Shown one piece after another: positions 1 to 5,886 of a DNA stretch of 9,582 bases (position 1 is its first letter; each line of letters starts with the position of its first letter). The stretch spans positions 1-9,582 of the forward strand of contig CANCOG010000159.1 in the NCBI GenBank assembly GCA_947379685.1. The letters are read 5' to 3'. Both the position numbers and the translations under genes were made by a program. Source of the DNA: Flavipsychrobacter stenotrophus (GTDB lineage Bacteria; Bacteroidota; Bacteroidia; Chitinophagales; Chitinophagaceae). The notes under the pieces are model-generated. The model saw only the letters and a list, made by a program, of their open reading frames with translations. It was not told where the DNA came from and did not search any database.

Positions 1-30
1 ATTTGTTACTCTATTGTTACTTGGCGACAC

Positions 31-62
31 AAAAAAGCCTGTAATCAATTGATTTACAGGCT
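31..62 (-). terminator. Intrinsic terminator of the tRNA-Leu gene
   Basis: A 9-bp perfect stem (AGCCTGTAA at 36-44 pairing with TTACAGGCT at 54-62) closes a 9-nt loop. On the minus strand it is followed by a run of six T (complement of 31-36). It lies 18 bp beyond the 3' end of the minus-strand tRNA, so it most likely ends that transcript. Confidence 0.85.
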
Positions 63-80
63 CTAATGGATGTTTGCAAG

Positions 81-164
81 TGCCCGGGACTGGATTCGAA
101 CCAGCACATGGTTACCCACGCTGCGACCTGAACACAGTGCGTCTACCAATTTCGCCACCCGGGC
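81..164 (-). tRNA. tRNA-Leu (anticodon CAG)
   Basis: Read on the minus strand, this 84-nt segment folds as a class II tRNA. The 7-bp acceptor stem is GCCCGGG/CCCGGGC with discriminator A. The D arm contains AATTGGTAGACGC, typical of leucine tRNAs. The anticodon stem is CTGTG/CGCAG (one G-U pair) with loop TTCAGGT, which puts anticodon CAG at 130-128, reading CUG codons. A long variable arm (CGTGG-GTAA-CCATG) marks it as Leu/Ser type, and the T arm is GCTGG-TTCGAAT-CCAGT. The 3' CCA is not encoded (the next bases are CTT), so it must be added by CCA nucleotidyltransferase. It is a single gene with its own terminator, not part of a visible tRNA cluster. Confidence 0.95.
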
Positions 165-190
165 AGTTGAGGTAATTGTGTCAGGGGGTG

Positions 191-198
191 CAAATGTA
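191..198 (-). promoter_or_regulatory. Candidate -7 element of the tRNA-Leu promoter
   Basis: On the minus strand this reads TACATTTG, a full match to the Bacteroidota -7 consensus TAnnTTTG. It would start transcription about 20 nt before the tRNA 5' end, a sensible leader length. I see no convincing TTG/TTTG -33 element at the usual spacing; the upstream sequence reads TTTCGCAC instead. The call rests on one motif and its position. Confidence 0.45.
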
Positions 199-326
199 AG
201 AAAGGATTTTCAATAAAATGTGCGAAACAGTAGGCGGCTTTTAAATAAATTTTATGCTAATGGTTTGAGTGGAGTTAATTGCATTTTGACAAGCTACTTA
301 GCACTTTTCGCAGTAGGGTAGCCCAC

Positions 327-368
327 AAAAAAAATCGGCAATCCTTCAATTGATCAACCAATTGCCGA
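327..368 (-). terminator. Intrinsic terminator of rpoD
   Basis: An 8-bp stem (TCGGCAAT at 335-342 with ATTGCCGA at 361-368) encloses an 18-nt loop that itself contains the palindrome TTGATCAA. On the minus strand the stem is followed by eight T (complement of 327-334). It lies about 30 bp past the rpoD stop codon. The pairing sequence ATTGCCGA is duplicated in tandem (361-368 and 369-376), so the left arm could alternatively pair with the second copy. Confidence 0.8.
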
Positions 369-398
369 ATTGCCGAATTGTCAAATTTACGAATTGTC

Positions 399-1256
399 TT
401 AACCCAAATAAACCTTCAGTGCATTACTGTACCTGGCCTTCTGGAGGCGCTTGATGGCACGTTCCTTAATTTGGCGTATACGTTCTTTGGTGAGGTCATA
501 TTTATCACCAATTTCTTCAATGCTCGGTCCCTGATCTCCGTCAAGCCCAAAATAGGCTGAAAGAATCTCAGCTTCACGAACACTTAAAGACTTCAGAATG
601 CGGCGGATCTCGTTGCGTAATGAATCCTTCATTACGTCGTCATCCGTATCGCTGCTGCCTTCGAGCAGGTCGCCCATGGCCACATCTTCTGCTTCATGCA
701 CAGGTGCATCAAGCGATGTGTGGCGGGTATTGCTGGTGAAGATGTTGGTTACCTCAGTTTCACTCATGTCCAGAATCCCTGCCAATTCTTCAGTTGAAGG
801 TTCGCGCTCGTTTTCCTGTTCAAAAGCAATAAAAGCTTTATTGGCCTTGTTATAGGTGCCAATCTTATTTTGTGGCAGGCGCACAAGGCGACCTTGCTCA
901 GCCAAAGCCTGCAGGATAGATTGCCTGATCCACCATACGGCATAGGAGATGAACTTAAAGCCCTTTGTTTCATCAAAGCGTTGTGCTGCTTTGATTAGGC
1001 CAAGGTTACCTTCATTGATCAAGTCACTCAGAGATAAACCCTGGTGCTGGTATTGTTTGGCTACCGATACTACGAAACGGAGATTCGATTTCACTAATTT
1101 TTCCAGTGCACGCTGGTCGCCCATATGTATTTTCTGGGCGAGTGTAGTTTCTTCTTCCGGGGTGATCATCGATATTTTGCTGATCTCCTGAAGATATTTT
1201 TCTACCGCTTGTGAATCTCGGTTCGTAATCTGGGTGGCAATTTTTAGCTGCCTCAT
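399..1256 (-). CDS. rpoD: Primary (housekeeping) RNA polymerase sigma factor, RpoD/SigA
   Basis: This is the principal sigma-70 factor, which directs core RNA polymerase to housekeeping promoters. At 285 residues it is the short Bacteroidota form and has no region 1.1. In order: region 1.2 at about 17-49 (YLQEISK...ITPEEE); region 2 at about 50-120 with the core-binding and -10 recognition helices (NLRFVVSVAKQYQ, LSDLINEGNLGLIKAAQRFD, KGFKFISYAVWWIRQSI); region 3 at about 129-205; region 4 at about 216-280 with the 4.2 helix-turn-helix (SIEEIGDKYDLTKERIRQIK) at about 245-264. An acidic stretch (SSDTDDD) lies at 201-207. The start is supported by MRQLKI, a beginning I recall as shared by Bacteroidota homologues. 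The gene has its own terminator, is divergent from gcdH, and I see no Shine-Dalgarno sequence. No key residue appears to be missing. Confidence 0.97.
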   Translation of the reverse strand: MRQLKIATQITNRDSQAVEKYLQEISKISMITPEEETTLAQKIHMGDQRALEKLVKSNLRFVVSVAKQYQHQGLSLSDLINEGNLGLIKAAQRFDETKGFKFISYAVWWIRQSILQALAEQGRLVRLPQNKIGTYNKANKAFIAFEQENEREPSTEELAGILDMSETEVTNIFTSNTRHTSLDAPVHEAEDVAMGDLLEGSSDTDDDVMKDSLRNEIRRILKSLSVREAEILSAYFGLDGDQGPSIEEIGDKYDLTKERIRQIKERAIKRLQKARYSNALKVYLG

Positions 1257-1512
1257 ATATTTCTACTAGTTTTTAACTTGATTCTTGTAATAAGACGTAC
1301 AATCTCGTGAAAATGTTTAACTAACAACAAAACCTTTTTCAATATTAAACGAACAAAACCCGTTCCATCTTTTCGTCCGAATGAGCTATTATGTCACAAA
1401 AGCGTCTTAAATTTACTGAAATGCTCTACAGTTGTGGCTATTGAAGGGTATAATAAATATTAATAACCCTATAGGCTTAAACACAAACTCTTAACAGTGT
1501 TTAATTCTGTCA

Positions 1513-1520
1513 CAAAATTA
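1513..1520 (-). promoter_or_regulatory. Weak candidate -7 element for rpoD
   Basis: On the minus strand this reads TAATTTTG, matching TAnnTTTG. It lies 257 bp upstream of the rpoD start, so it would imply a long 5' leader of about 250 nt. No -33 element is evident at the usual spacing. It may be a chance match in A/T-rich DNA, and a promoter nearer the gene with a degenerate motif is equally possible. Confidence 0.25.
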
Positions 1521-1540
1521 AACCAATCTGCCAAAAATGC

Positions 1541-1548
1541 TACCTTTG
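1541..1548 (+). promoter_or_regulatory. -7 promoter element of gcdH
   Basis: TACCTTTG matches the Bacteroidota primary-sigma -7 consensus TAnnTTTG exactly. Transcription would start at about 1553-1557, leaving a leader of about 25 nt before the ATG at 1580. The -33 region has no clear TTG/TTTG, which is common for promoters in this phylum. Position and motif quality together make this the best promoter call in the window. Confidence 0.6.
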
Positions 1549-1579
1549 CGCCACATTTTGAAATCAACTTTAACAAAAC

Positions 1580-2758
1580 ATGGAAAAGGATAATTACCAG
1601 CATCCCGATTATTATTTACTTGACGAGTTACTGACAGACGAGCATAAGCTGATTCGTGATACTGTTCGCGCTTTTGTAAAAAAAGAAATTTCTCCAATTA
1701 TTGAAGATTATGCCCAGCGAGCCGAATTCCCGAAGCACCTGATAAAAGGTCTCGGTGAAGTAGGGTGTTTTGGGCCATTTGTGCCCGTGGAATATGGTGG
1801 GGCAGGGCTCGACTACATTTCCTATGGTATTATGATGCAGGAACTGGAGCGTTGCGATTCCGGAATCCGTTCAACTGCCTCAGTACAGGGGTCGTTGGTG
1901 ATGTTCCCGATCTATAAGTTCGGTTCAGAGGAACAAAAGCACAAATACCTGCCAAAACTGGCAACAGGTGAACTCATGGGCTGTTTCGGCCTTACCGAGC
2001 CTGACCATGGGTCGAATCCGGCAGGAATGACCACTAACTTTAAGGATGCGGGCGACCATGTGATACTCAATGGCGCTAAGATGTGGATTTCCAACGCTCC
2101 GTTTGCTGATATTGCTGTTGTTTGGGCAAAGAATGAACAGGGCGAAATTCAGGGAATGATCGTTGAAAGGGGAATGGAAGGCTTTACTACACCCGAAACT
2201 CATGGTAAATGGTCGCTTCGTGCATCGGCTACCGGCGAACTCGTTTTTGATAACGTGAAAGTGCCTAAGGCAAATATCTTCCCTACAGTTAAGGGTCTGA
2301 AAGGACCGTTGACGTGCCTTTCGAGTGCCCGTTATGGAATTGCTTGGGGTGCGCTAGGTTGTGCAATGGATTGTTACGATACAGCTTTGCGCTATTCAAA
2401 ACAGCGTATACAGTTTGGTCGCCCAATTGCAGGTTTCCAGCTCACACAAAAGAAGCTTGCTGAGATGATCACTGAGATCACCAAGAGCCAGTTACTCAAC
2501 TGGAGATTAGGTGTGCTTCGCAGCGAAGATCGTGCTACTCCTGCTCAAATCTCTATGGCAAAACGCAACAGTTGTGATATCGCATTAAAAATTTCCCGTG
2601 AAGCGCGCCAGATCCTTGGCGGAATGGGCATTACGGGCGAATTCAGCATAATGCGTCATATGATGAACCTCGAGTCTGTTGTTACTTATGAAGGTACACA
2701 CGATATTCACCTGCTGATTACCGGTATGGATGTTACAGGCATCAATGCGTTTAACTAA
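1580..2758 (+). CDS. gcdH: Glutaryl-CoA dehydrogenase-type acyl-CoA dehydrogenase
   Basis: This FAD flavoenzyme of the acyl-CoA dehydrogenase family is predicted to oxidise and decarboxylate glutaryl-CoA to crotonyl-CoA in lysine, tryptophan and aromatic degradation, passing electrons to electron-transfer flavoprotein. The 392 residues match the mature length of the family. The N-terminal helical domain (about 15-130) carries ELERCDSGIRSTASVQ, where R97 and S101 correspond to the glutaryl carboxylate-binding Arg94 and Ser98 of human GCDH. The middle beta domain has the flavin-contact motifs FGLTEPDHGSNP (136-147) and WISNAPFADIAVVWA (169-183). The C-terminal domain has RIQFGRPIAGFQLTQKKLA and VVTYEGTHDI, with E371 as the catalytic base (Glu370 in human) after Y370. 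These specificity residues favour GCDH over a generic short-chain enzyme. No pathway partners are adjacent; the gene is a single transcription unit ending in a strong terminator. Confidence 0.92.
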   Translation: MEKDNYQHPDYYLLDELLTDEHKLIRDTVRAFVKKEISPIIEDYAQRAEFPKHLIKGLGEVGCFGPFVPVEYGGAGLDYISYGIMMQELERCDSGIRSTASVQGSLVMFPIYKFGSEEQKHKYLPKLATGELMGCFGLTEPDHGSNPAGMTTNFKDAGDHVILNGAKMWISNAPFADIAVVWAKNEQGEIQGMIVERGMEGFTTPETHGKWSLRASATGELVFDNVKVPKANIFPTVKGLKGPLTCLSSARYGIAWGALGCAMDCYDTALRYSKQRIQFGRPIAGFQLTQKKLAEMITEITKSQLLNWRLGVLRSEDRATPAQISMAKRNSCDIALKISREARQILGGMGITGEFSIMRHMMNLESVVTYEGTHDIHLLITGMDVTGINAFN

Positions 2759-2779
2759 TTTTGCATACTTTTATTCAGG

Positions 2780-2815
2780 AAAAGCCACAGATCTTGTTTT
2801 CTGTGGCTTTTTTTA
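2780..2815 (+). terminator. Strong intrinsic terminator after gcdH
   Basis: An 11-bp perfect stem (AAAAGCCACAG at 2780-2790 with CTGTGGCTTTT at 2801-2811) with a 10-nt loop continues into a run of seven T in total (2808-2814). It begins about 20 bp after the gcdH stop and sits only about 10-12 bp ahead of the earliest sensible start of the next gene. Confidence 0.92.
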
Positions 2816-2822
2816 TGAACCA

Positions 2823-3341
2823 ATGGGAAAGCCGTTTTTCTACATAATGGACGTTATCGTTTTTCCGATAATGCTTACCAGCCTCGGAGCGGTGGTTCTG
2901 GCTATGGGTGTGTTTTTTCATGCTACGACTACTGATGAAATTGTCGCAATACACGGAACTATTAGTCTGAGGGAAATCAGATCAACGGTTTCAGACACCC
3001 GAAGCAGGGACTACCTTATCTTTCAGGTAAGGGAGTACAATAATGAATTTCAGGACGATCACATTGGTCGGCAAAGAGGCTTTGATGCTATGGAAATTGA
3101 TGCTCCGATCATTTTTTCAATCAGGAAGTGTGATAGTGAACGCCTAAACAGTGGGTGTAAACTTTATACCTGGTCAACTACAATAAAAGGTAAAGAATAC
3201 GTTGCGGCCAGTAGGGTAACCAGCAGTAATAGATCAGGGATCAAAATTTTCATGCCCTGCTGTAGTCTTTTACTTTTTGGAACTGCAATTTATACCTTCA
3301 ACCAGAAGCGAAGGCAATGGCGCATTAAGTTGGGTAACTAG
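2823..3341 (+). CDS. Small membrane protein, two TM segments (DUF3592-like layout)
   Basis: I do not recognise this protein. From the ATG at 2823 it has 172 residues. A hydrophobic segment lies at about residues 10-31 (VIVFPIMLTSLGAVVLAMGVFF). A polar, strand-rich middle of about 110 residues follows, with three cysteines (residues 100, 109 and possibly others). A second hydrophobic segment lies near residues 141-155 (IFMPCCSLLLFGTAIY), then a basic tail (NQKRRQWRIK) that should stay cytoplasmic. TM, soluble beta domain, TM is the layout of DUF3592-type proteins, but the sequence match is only impressionistic. The reading frame is open upstream to 2730, but that would run through the gcdH terminator. 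ATG 2823 or ATG 2847 (MDVIVF) is therefore likelier. No promoter is visible between terminator and start. The length without stops and the coherent topology favour a real gene. Confidence 0.55.
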   Translation: MGKPFFYIMDVIVFPIMLTSLGAVVLAMGVFFHATTTDEIVAIHGTISLREIRSTVSDTRSRDYLIFQVREYNNEFQDDHIGRQRGFDAMEIDAPIIFSIRKCDSERLNSGCKLYTWSTTIKGKEYVAASRVTSSNRSGIKIFMPCCSLLLFGTAIYTFNQKRRQWRIKLGN

Positions 3342-3451
3342 CTGAATTTCAATTTTTCACCTTTACATTTAGCTACAGATTCAATTGACCTCCTCAGTAA
3401 ATCTAATTGTCTCTTCCTATCATATATGCCGTAGCTAGGTGATATTTTCAT
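3338..3451 (-). CDS. Possible 37-residue ORF (doubtful)
   Basis: Minus-strand ATG at 3451 to TAG at 3338 encodes a 37-residue peptide starting MKISPSYGIYDRKRQ. It is basic and its middle (RQLDLLRRSIESVAK) could form an amphipathic helix. It overlaps the last 4 bp of the converging membrane-protein gene. An in-frame stop lies a few codons upstream of the ATG, so it is not the tail of a longer frame. There is no recognisable ribosome site, promoter or homologue. It could be a small gene, a remnant, or a chance frame. Confidence 0.18.
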   Translation of the reverse strand: MKISPSYGIYDRKRQLDLLRRSIESVAKCKGEKLKFS

Positions 3452-3738
3452 TATAGTGTTTTATTAACCGCTGGTTTGACTATGCCTTGATACGCTTATC
3501 TAGATGTGTTTTCATATTGTTACTTAAATATTGTTAATGAAATTCTTGCAGTAATCAGATTTATTTTTAATCTTGCTGTGCATTTATAGATATGTTTTAT
3601 GGTTTAAATAATCAATATAAAACAGAATCAGTGAATTTATTTTCCGTGGGTTGATAGACAGGTAGGGTAATTATAGAGTGTAAAAGCATTAATTGTTTTC
3701 AATATTTATTCATTTTCCAAACCACCAATTCTTGTATT
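3342..3738. other. A/T-rich intergenic gap before the lipoprotein gene
   Basis: This is a 397-bp stretch with no convincing gene; the only frame of note is the doubtful minus-strand ORF at 3338-3451. It should contain the promoter of the lipoprotein gene. One partial match is TATGTTTT at 3591-3598 with TTG at 3573-3575, but the spacing (15 bp) is short and the last base is off consensus, so I do not call it as a promoter. ATATTGTTA occurs twice in direct orientation near 3515-3537. I see no strong hairpin. Confidence 0.5.
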
Positions 3739-5601
3739 ATGATGGCAAAAAAATCAGCCGCTGCGTTCCTGCTCGGAGCCATATTTTTAGCTGGGTGTAA
3801 CAATAAGCCTGTGCCCCCGGCCGACAATGGCAAGGGCCATTATTCAGTTACGAAAATTCCTGATGACGTTGATGCAACGTGTACTGTTAGTTCAGGTGAA
3901 TTCAATGGATGGTTTGCCAACGGAAAGGCCGCCCCTAACGGTCGTGTATTGCCGGCAAACAGTGCTGGTTTTCCTAATAGTTCCGATTGTGATTTCTATA
4001 AATGGTCTGAACAAATGTTGCTTTGGGTCACGTCACCTTTAAGCGAGTCGCAGCCATCGGGTGGAATTGAGCTGCAGTCGGGCACTTTCTATACTGTGTT
4101 GCCATCCAATCAGGCAGGTAATAGAACCCTGGTCCAAAATACTCCTGGCCGGCCCATTACTGCGTCAGGAAGTATTAAAAACAGGGGAGTCAACAACCTA
4201 CCCGTTATTATAGATAAAAAGGGCAGGATGTGGGAAGTTGAGGTCTTAGAGGAAAAAGGCAATTTGAAAAATACAGTTACCAGCGAAGGGAAGCAGCAGC
4301 AAATTGCCCGCCTGGAAGATAAAGCAGGTGGTGGACACAAATTCTATAACAGTGCTGGTGCTGAAATAATGAAACCCACAGCCATTATTCAGCATAAAAA
4401 AAATGCCGGCCGAATTTTACAGAAGCAGATCATTAATGGTAAAACGGTCTATATCAGTGCCAGTGAAGGTGAAGTTGAAACTGAGTCAAGCCAGGCAAGT
4501 GGTAATGCCTTTATTGCCCAGAACGGCTCACTGGTTTATTACATCCTGTTTGTAAATGACGTATATGCCTACTATCTGACCGGGGCCAATAACAAGCAGT
4601 TTAAGAATGATCCTAAGCTATATGATCGGTTTCCAACTGACTCGGCAGACAGAACCGCCATCTGCGAATTTGCCAGAAGCAGTAATAATGCGACTTTAGC
4701 TGACTCAAATGCGCTTTCGCTGGAACTGAAAACGTCGTGGGTTGTAGTGAATGATGCGTTAAAAGACACGGATAGTTATATTAAGATCACTGCAACTGTT
4801 CCCAAGTATGACACAGTCGATCCAAGGCGATGGGTGCCAGTTGCAAATGTCACTCAAACTGTTCGGCTTGCCCTCGTGGGTATGCATATAATAGGAGGTG
4901 TGCGCAAACATCCGGAAATGATTTGGGCAACTTATGAACACGAAAGTTCCGCCCCAAATGTTGCCTATAACTATTTGAGTAAGGGCAAGATTGCGACCAG
5001 CCCGGCTGAAAATACCAAGGACTGGTTATTTCATGATAACACCGATGAAAAAGCGAATATCCCGCATATGGATGCAAATGGTGATACAATTACCGGTGCA
5101 CCGGTTCCCAATGATTCTTCTAAGACATTTAAAATTGGTAAATCAAATACAATTCGCACGAATCCCTGGGGTAACTATGATTCATTAAATTCAAAGATTA
5201 AATGTGACACCGCCGCCGCCATTCAAAATACGCTTATCGCTTCCATTAACAAATCTGTAATATGTTTGTTGCCGGGTCAGGACATAAGGAAGAAATATTT
5301 GTTAATTGGAGCTTCATGGACAGCCGGCGCGGCACCTAATGGAAACGGATATGGGACGAGCGACAGTGTCGCCATTGGATCAAAGCAGCTCGCAAACACG
5401 TCAATGGAAACATTTGTTCAAACTATTTCCCAGGGTTCGTTTGGGGCAGCTGGTGGTGGCACCGGAGGCTGTTTTAATTGCCATAACGGCACCCTGGTGC
5501 CAAGTGTAGCATTCGGCTTATCGCATATCTATAACCAGATCGATTCCATTTCGCCAGCCTTACCGAAAGCACCACCTGCAATTAAAAATAGTAAGAAATA
5601 A
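3739..5601 (+). CDS. Monoheme (CXXCH) c-type lipoprotein of unknown function
   Basis: This 620-residue exported lipoprotein has a charged start (MMAKK), a hydrophobic core and lipobox LAGC with C20 as the lipidated cysteine. The residues after it (NNKP) do not resemble the K/Q-acidic surface-export signal of Bacteroidota. The only heme-c motif is C578-F-N-C581-H582, about 40 residues from the end. Candidate distal ligands are M556 (NTSMETF) or H596 (SHIY). Other likely conserved blocks are YKWSEQMLLWVTSP (87-100), LELKTSWV (328-335), and LALVGMHIIGG...HPEMIWATYEH (377-401), which brings H382, H391 and H401 close together. I recall similar blocks in uncharacterised proteobacterial cytochrome-like proteins, but cannot name a reaction. 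A periplasm-facing redox role is inferred. The start could be either of two adjacent ATGs (3739, 3742). The gene stands alone with its own terminator. Confidence 0.85.
   Translation: MMAKKSAAAFLLGAIFLAGCNNKPVPPADNGKGHYSVTKIPDDVDATCTVSSGEFNGWFANGKAAPNGRVLPANSAGFPNSSDCDFYKWSEQMLLWVTSPLSESQPSGGIELQSGTFYTVLPSNQAGNRTLVQNTPGRPITASGSIKNRGVNNLPVIIDKKGRMWEVEVLEEKGNLKNTVTSEGKQQQIARLEDKAGGGHKFYNSAGAEIMKPTAIIQHKKNAGRILQKQIINGKTVYISASEGEVETESSQASGNAFIAQNGSLVYYILFVNDVYAYYLTGANNKQFKNDPKLYDRFPTDSADRTAICEFARSSNNATLADSNALSLELKTSWVVVNDALKDTDSYIKITATVPKYDTVDPRRWVPVANVTQTVRLALVGMHIIGGVRKHPEMIWATYEHESSAPNVAYNYLSKGKIATSPAENTKDWLFHDNTDEKANIPHMDANGDTITGAPVPNDSSKTFKIGKSNTIRTNPWGNYDSLNSKIKCDTAAAIQNTLIASINKSVICLLPGQDIRKKYLLIGASWTAGAAPNGNGYGTSDSVAIGSKQLANTSMETFVQTISQGSFGAAGGGTGGCFNCHNGTLVPSVAFGLSHIYNQIDSISPALPKAPPAIKNSKK
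5470..5484 (+). other. CXXCH heme c-attachment motif
   Basis: These codons encode C-F-N-C-H (residues 578-582 of the lipoprotein), the canonical covalent heme c site recognised by cytochrome c maturation machinery. A glycine-rich linker (GAAGGGTGG) precedes it and a short tail of 38 residues follows. It is the only such motif in the protein. Confidence 0.85.
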
Positions 5602-5628
5602 TCTGCTTTCAATTAGTTGTTACTTTAT

Positions 5629-5666
5629 AAGGGCATATTTGCGGGATCGCAGGTATGCCCTTTTTT
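5629..5666 (+). terminator. Intrinsic terminator of the lipoprotein gene
   Basis: A 9-bp perfect stem (AAGGGCATA at 5629-5637 with TATGCCCTT at 5654-5662) encloses a 16-nt loop containing a further GCG/CGC pairing. It runs straight into a six-T tract (5661-5666). It begins 28 bp after the stop codon. Confidence 0.85.
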
Positions 5667-5671
5667 CGTGG

Positions 5672-5812
5672 TCATAGTGTTAGACGCAATATTATATGCT
5701 TAATGTGTTTCTTTACTTCTAAACCTACTTGGTTGTTGGCCGGAGAGCTTAGTTTGTCGAAATACACAAATCGACCATTATTCATATTGTCTACAGCCCG
5801 ATCTGGAGTCAT
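5672..5812 (-). CDS. Possible 46-residue ORF (doubtful)
   Basis: Minus-strand ATG at 5812 to TGA at 5672 encodes 46 residues beginning MTPDRAVDNMNNGRF and continuing VYFDKLSSPANNQVG. The first half reads like ordinary soluble protein sequence. A stop codon lies just upstream in frame. It starts about 12 bp beyond the shared terminator of the TPR gene, with no visible promoter or Shine-Dalgarno site. It may be a chance frame, a small gene, or a fragment of a decayed gene. I recognise no family. Confidence 0.2.
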   Translation of the reverse strand: MTPDRAVDNMNNGRFVYFDKLSSPANNQVGLEVKKHIKHIILRLTL

Positions 5813-5823
5813 CGTATTAACCT

Positions 5824-5862
5824 AAAAAAAGCTGGCATGTTCTACAAAACATGCCAGCTTTT
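5824..5862 (-). terminator. Bidirectional terminator between the converging genes
   Basis: A 14-bp perfect stem (AAAAGCTGGCATGT at 5827-5840 with ACATGCCAGCTTTT at 5849-5862) encloses an 8-nt loop. On the minus strand it ends in a run of seven T (complement of 5824-5830), 24 bp after the stop of the TPR membrane protein. On the plus strand it ends in four T, so it can also back up the lipoprotein terminator. Confidence 0.92.
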
Positions 5863-5886
5863 ATATTATCAGTTCGAGCCCGAACC

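Larger units (their letters stand above)
1257..1579. other. Divergent rpoD/gcdH intergenic region
   Basis: This 323-bp A/T-rich stretch must hold the promoters of both rpoD (leftward) and gcdH (rightward). It has a convincing -7 element for gcdH (1541-1548) and a weaker candidate for rpoD (1513-1520). Other visible structure: the 10-mer TGTCACAAAA twice in direct orientation (1392-1401 and 1508-1517); inverted repeats AAACAC/GTGTTT (1479-1484/1497-1502) and TTTAATT/AATTAAA (1500-1506/1516-1522); and an A/T-rich dyad bounded by AGGGT/ACCCT (1445-1449/1466-1470). I recognise no gene or known RNA here. Confidence 0.6.

Noticed and set aside
81..164. tRNA-Leu considered as an integration site for a mobile element
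   Set aside because: No integrase is adjacent and no repeat of the tRNA 3' end was seen elsewhere in the window.
399..1256. Several open frames of 60-85 codons overlapping rpoD on both strands
   Set aside because: rpoD is a full-length, highly conserved gene here; the others are frame shadows without recognisable protein features.
4110..5089. Minus-strand and alternative-frame ORFs inside the lipoprotein gene
   Set aside because: The 620-residue frame has signal peptide, lipobox and heme motif in register; the overlapping frames have low-complexity or implausible composition and no start context.
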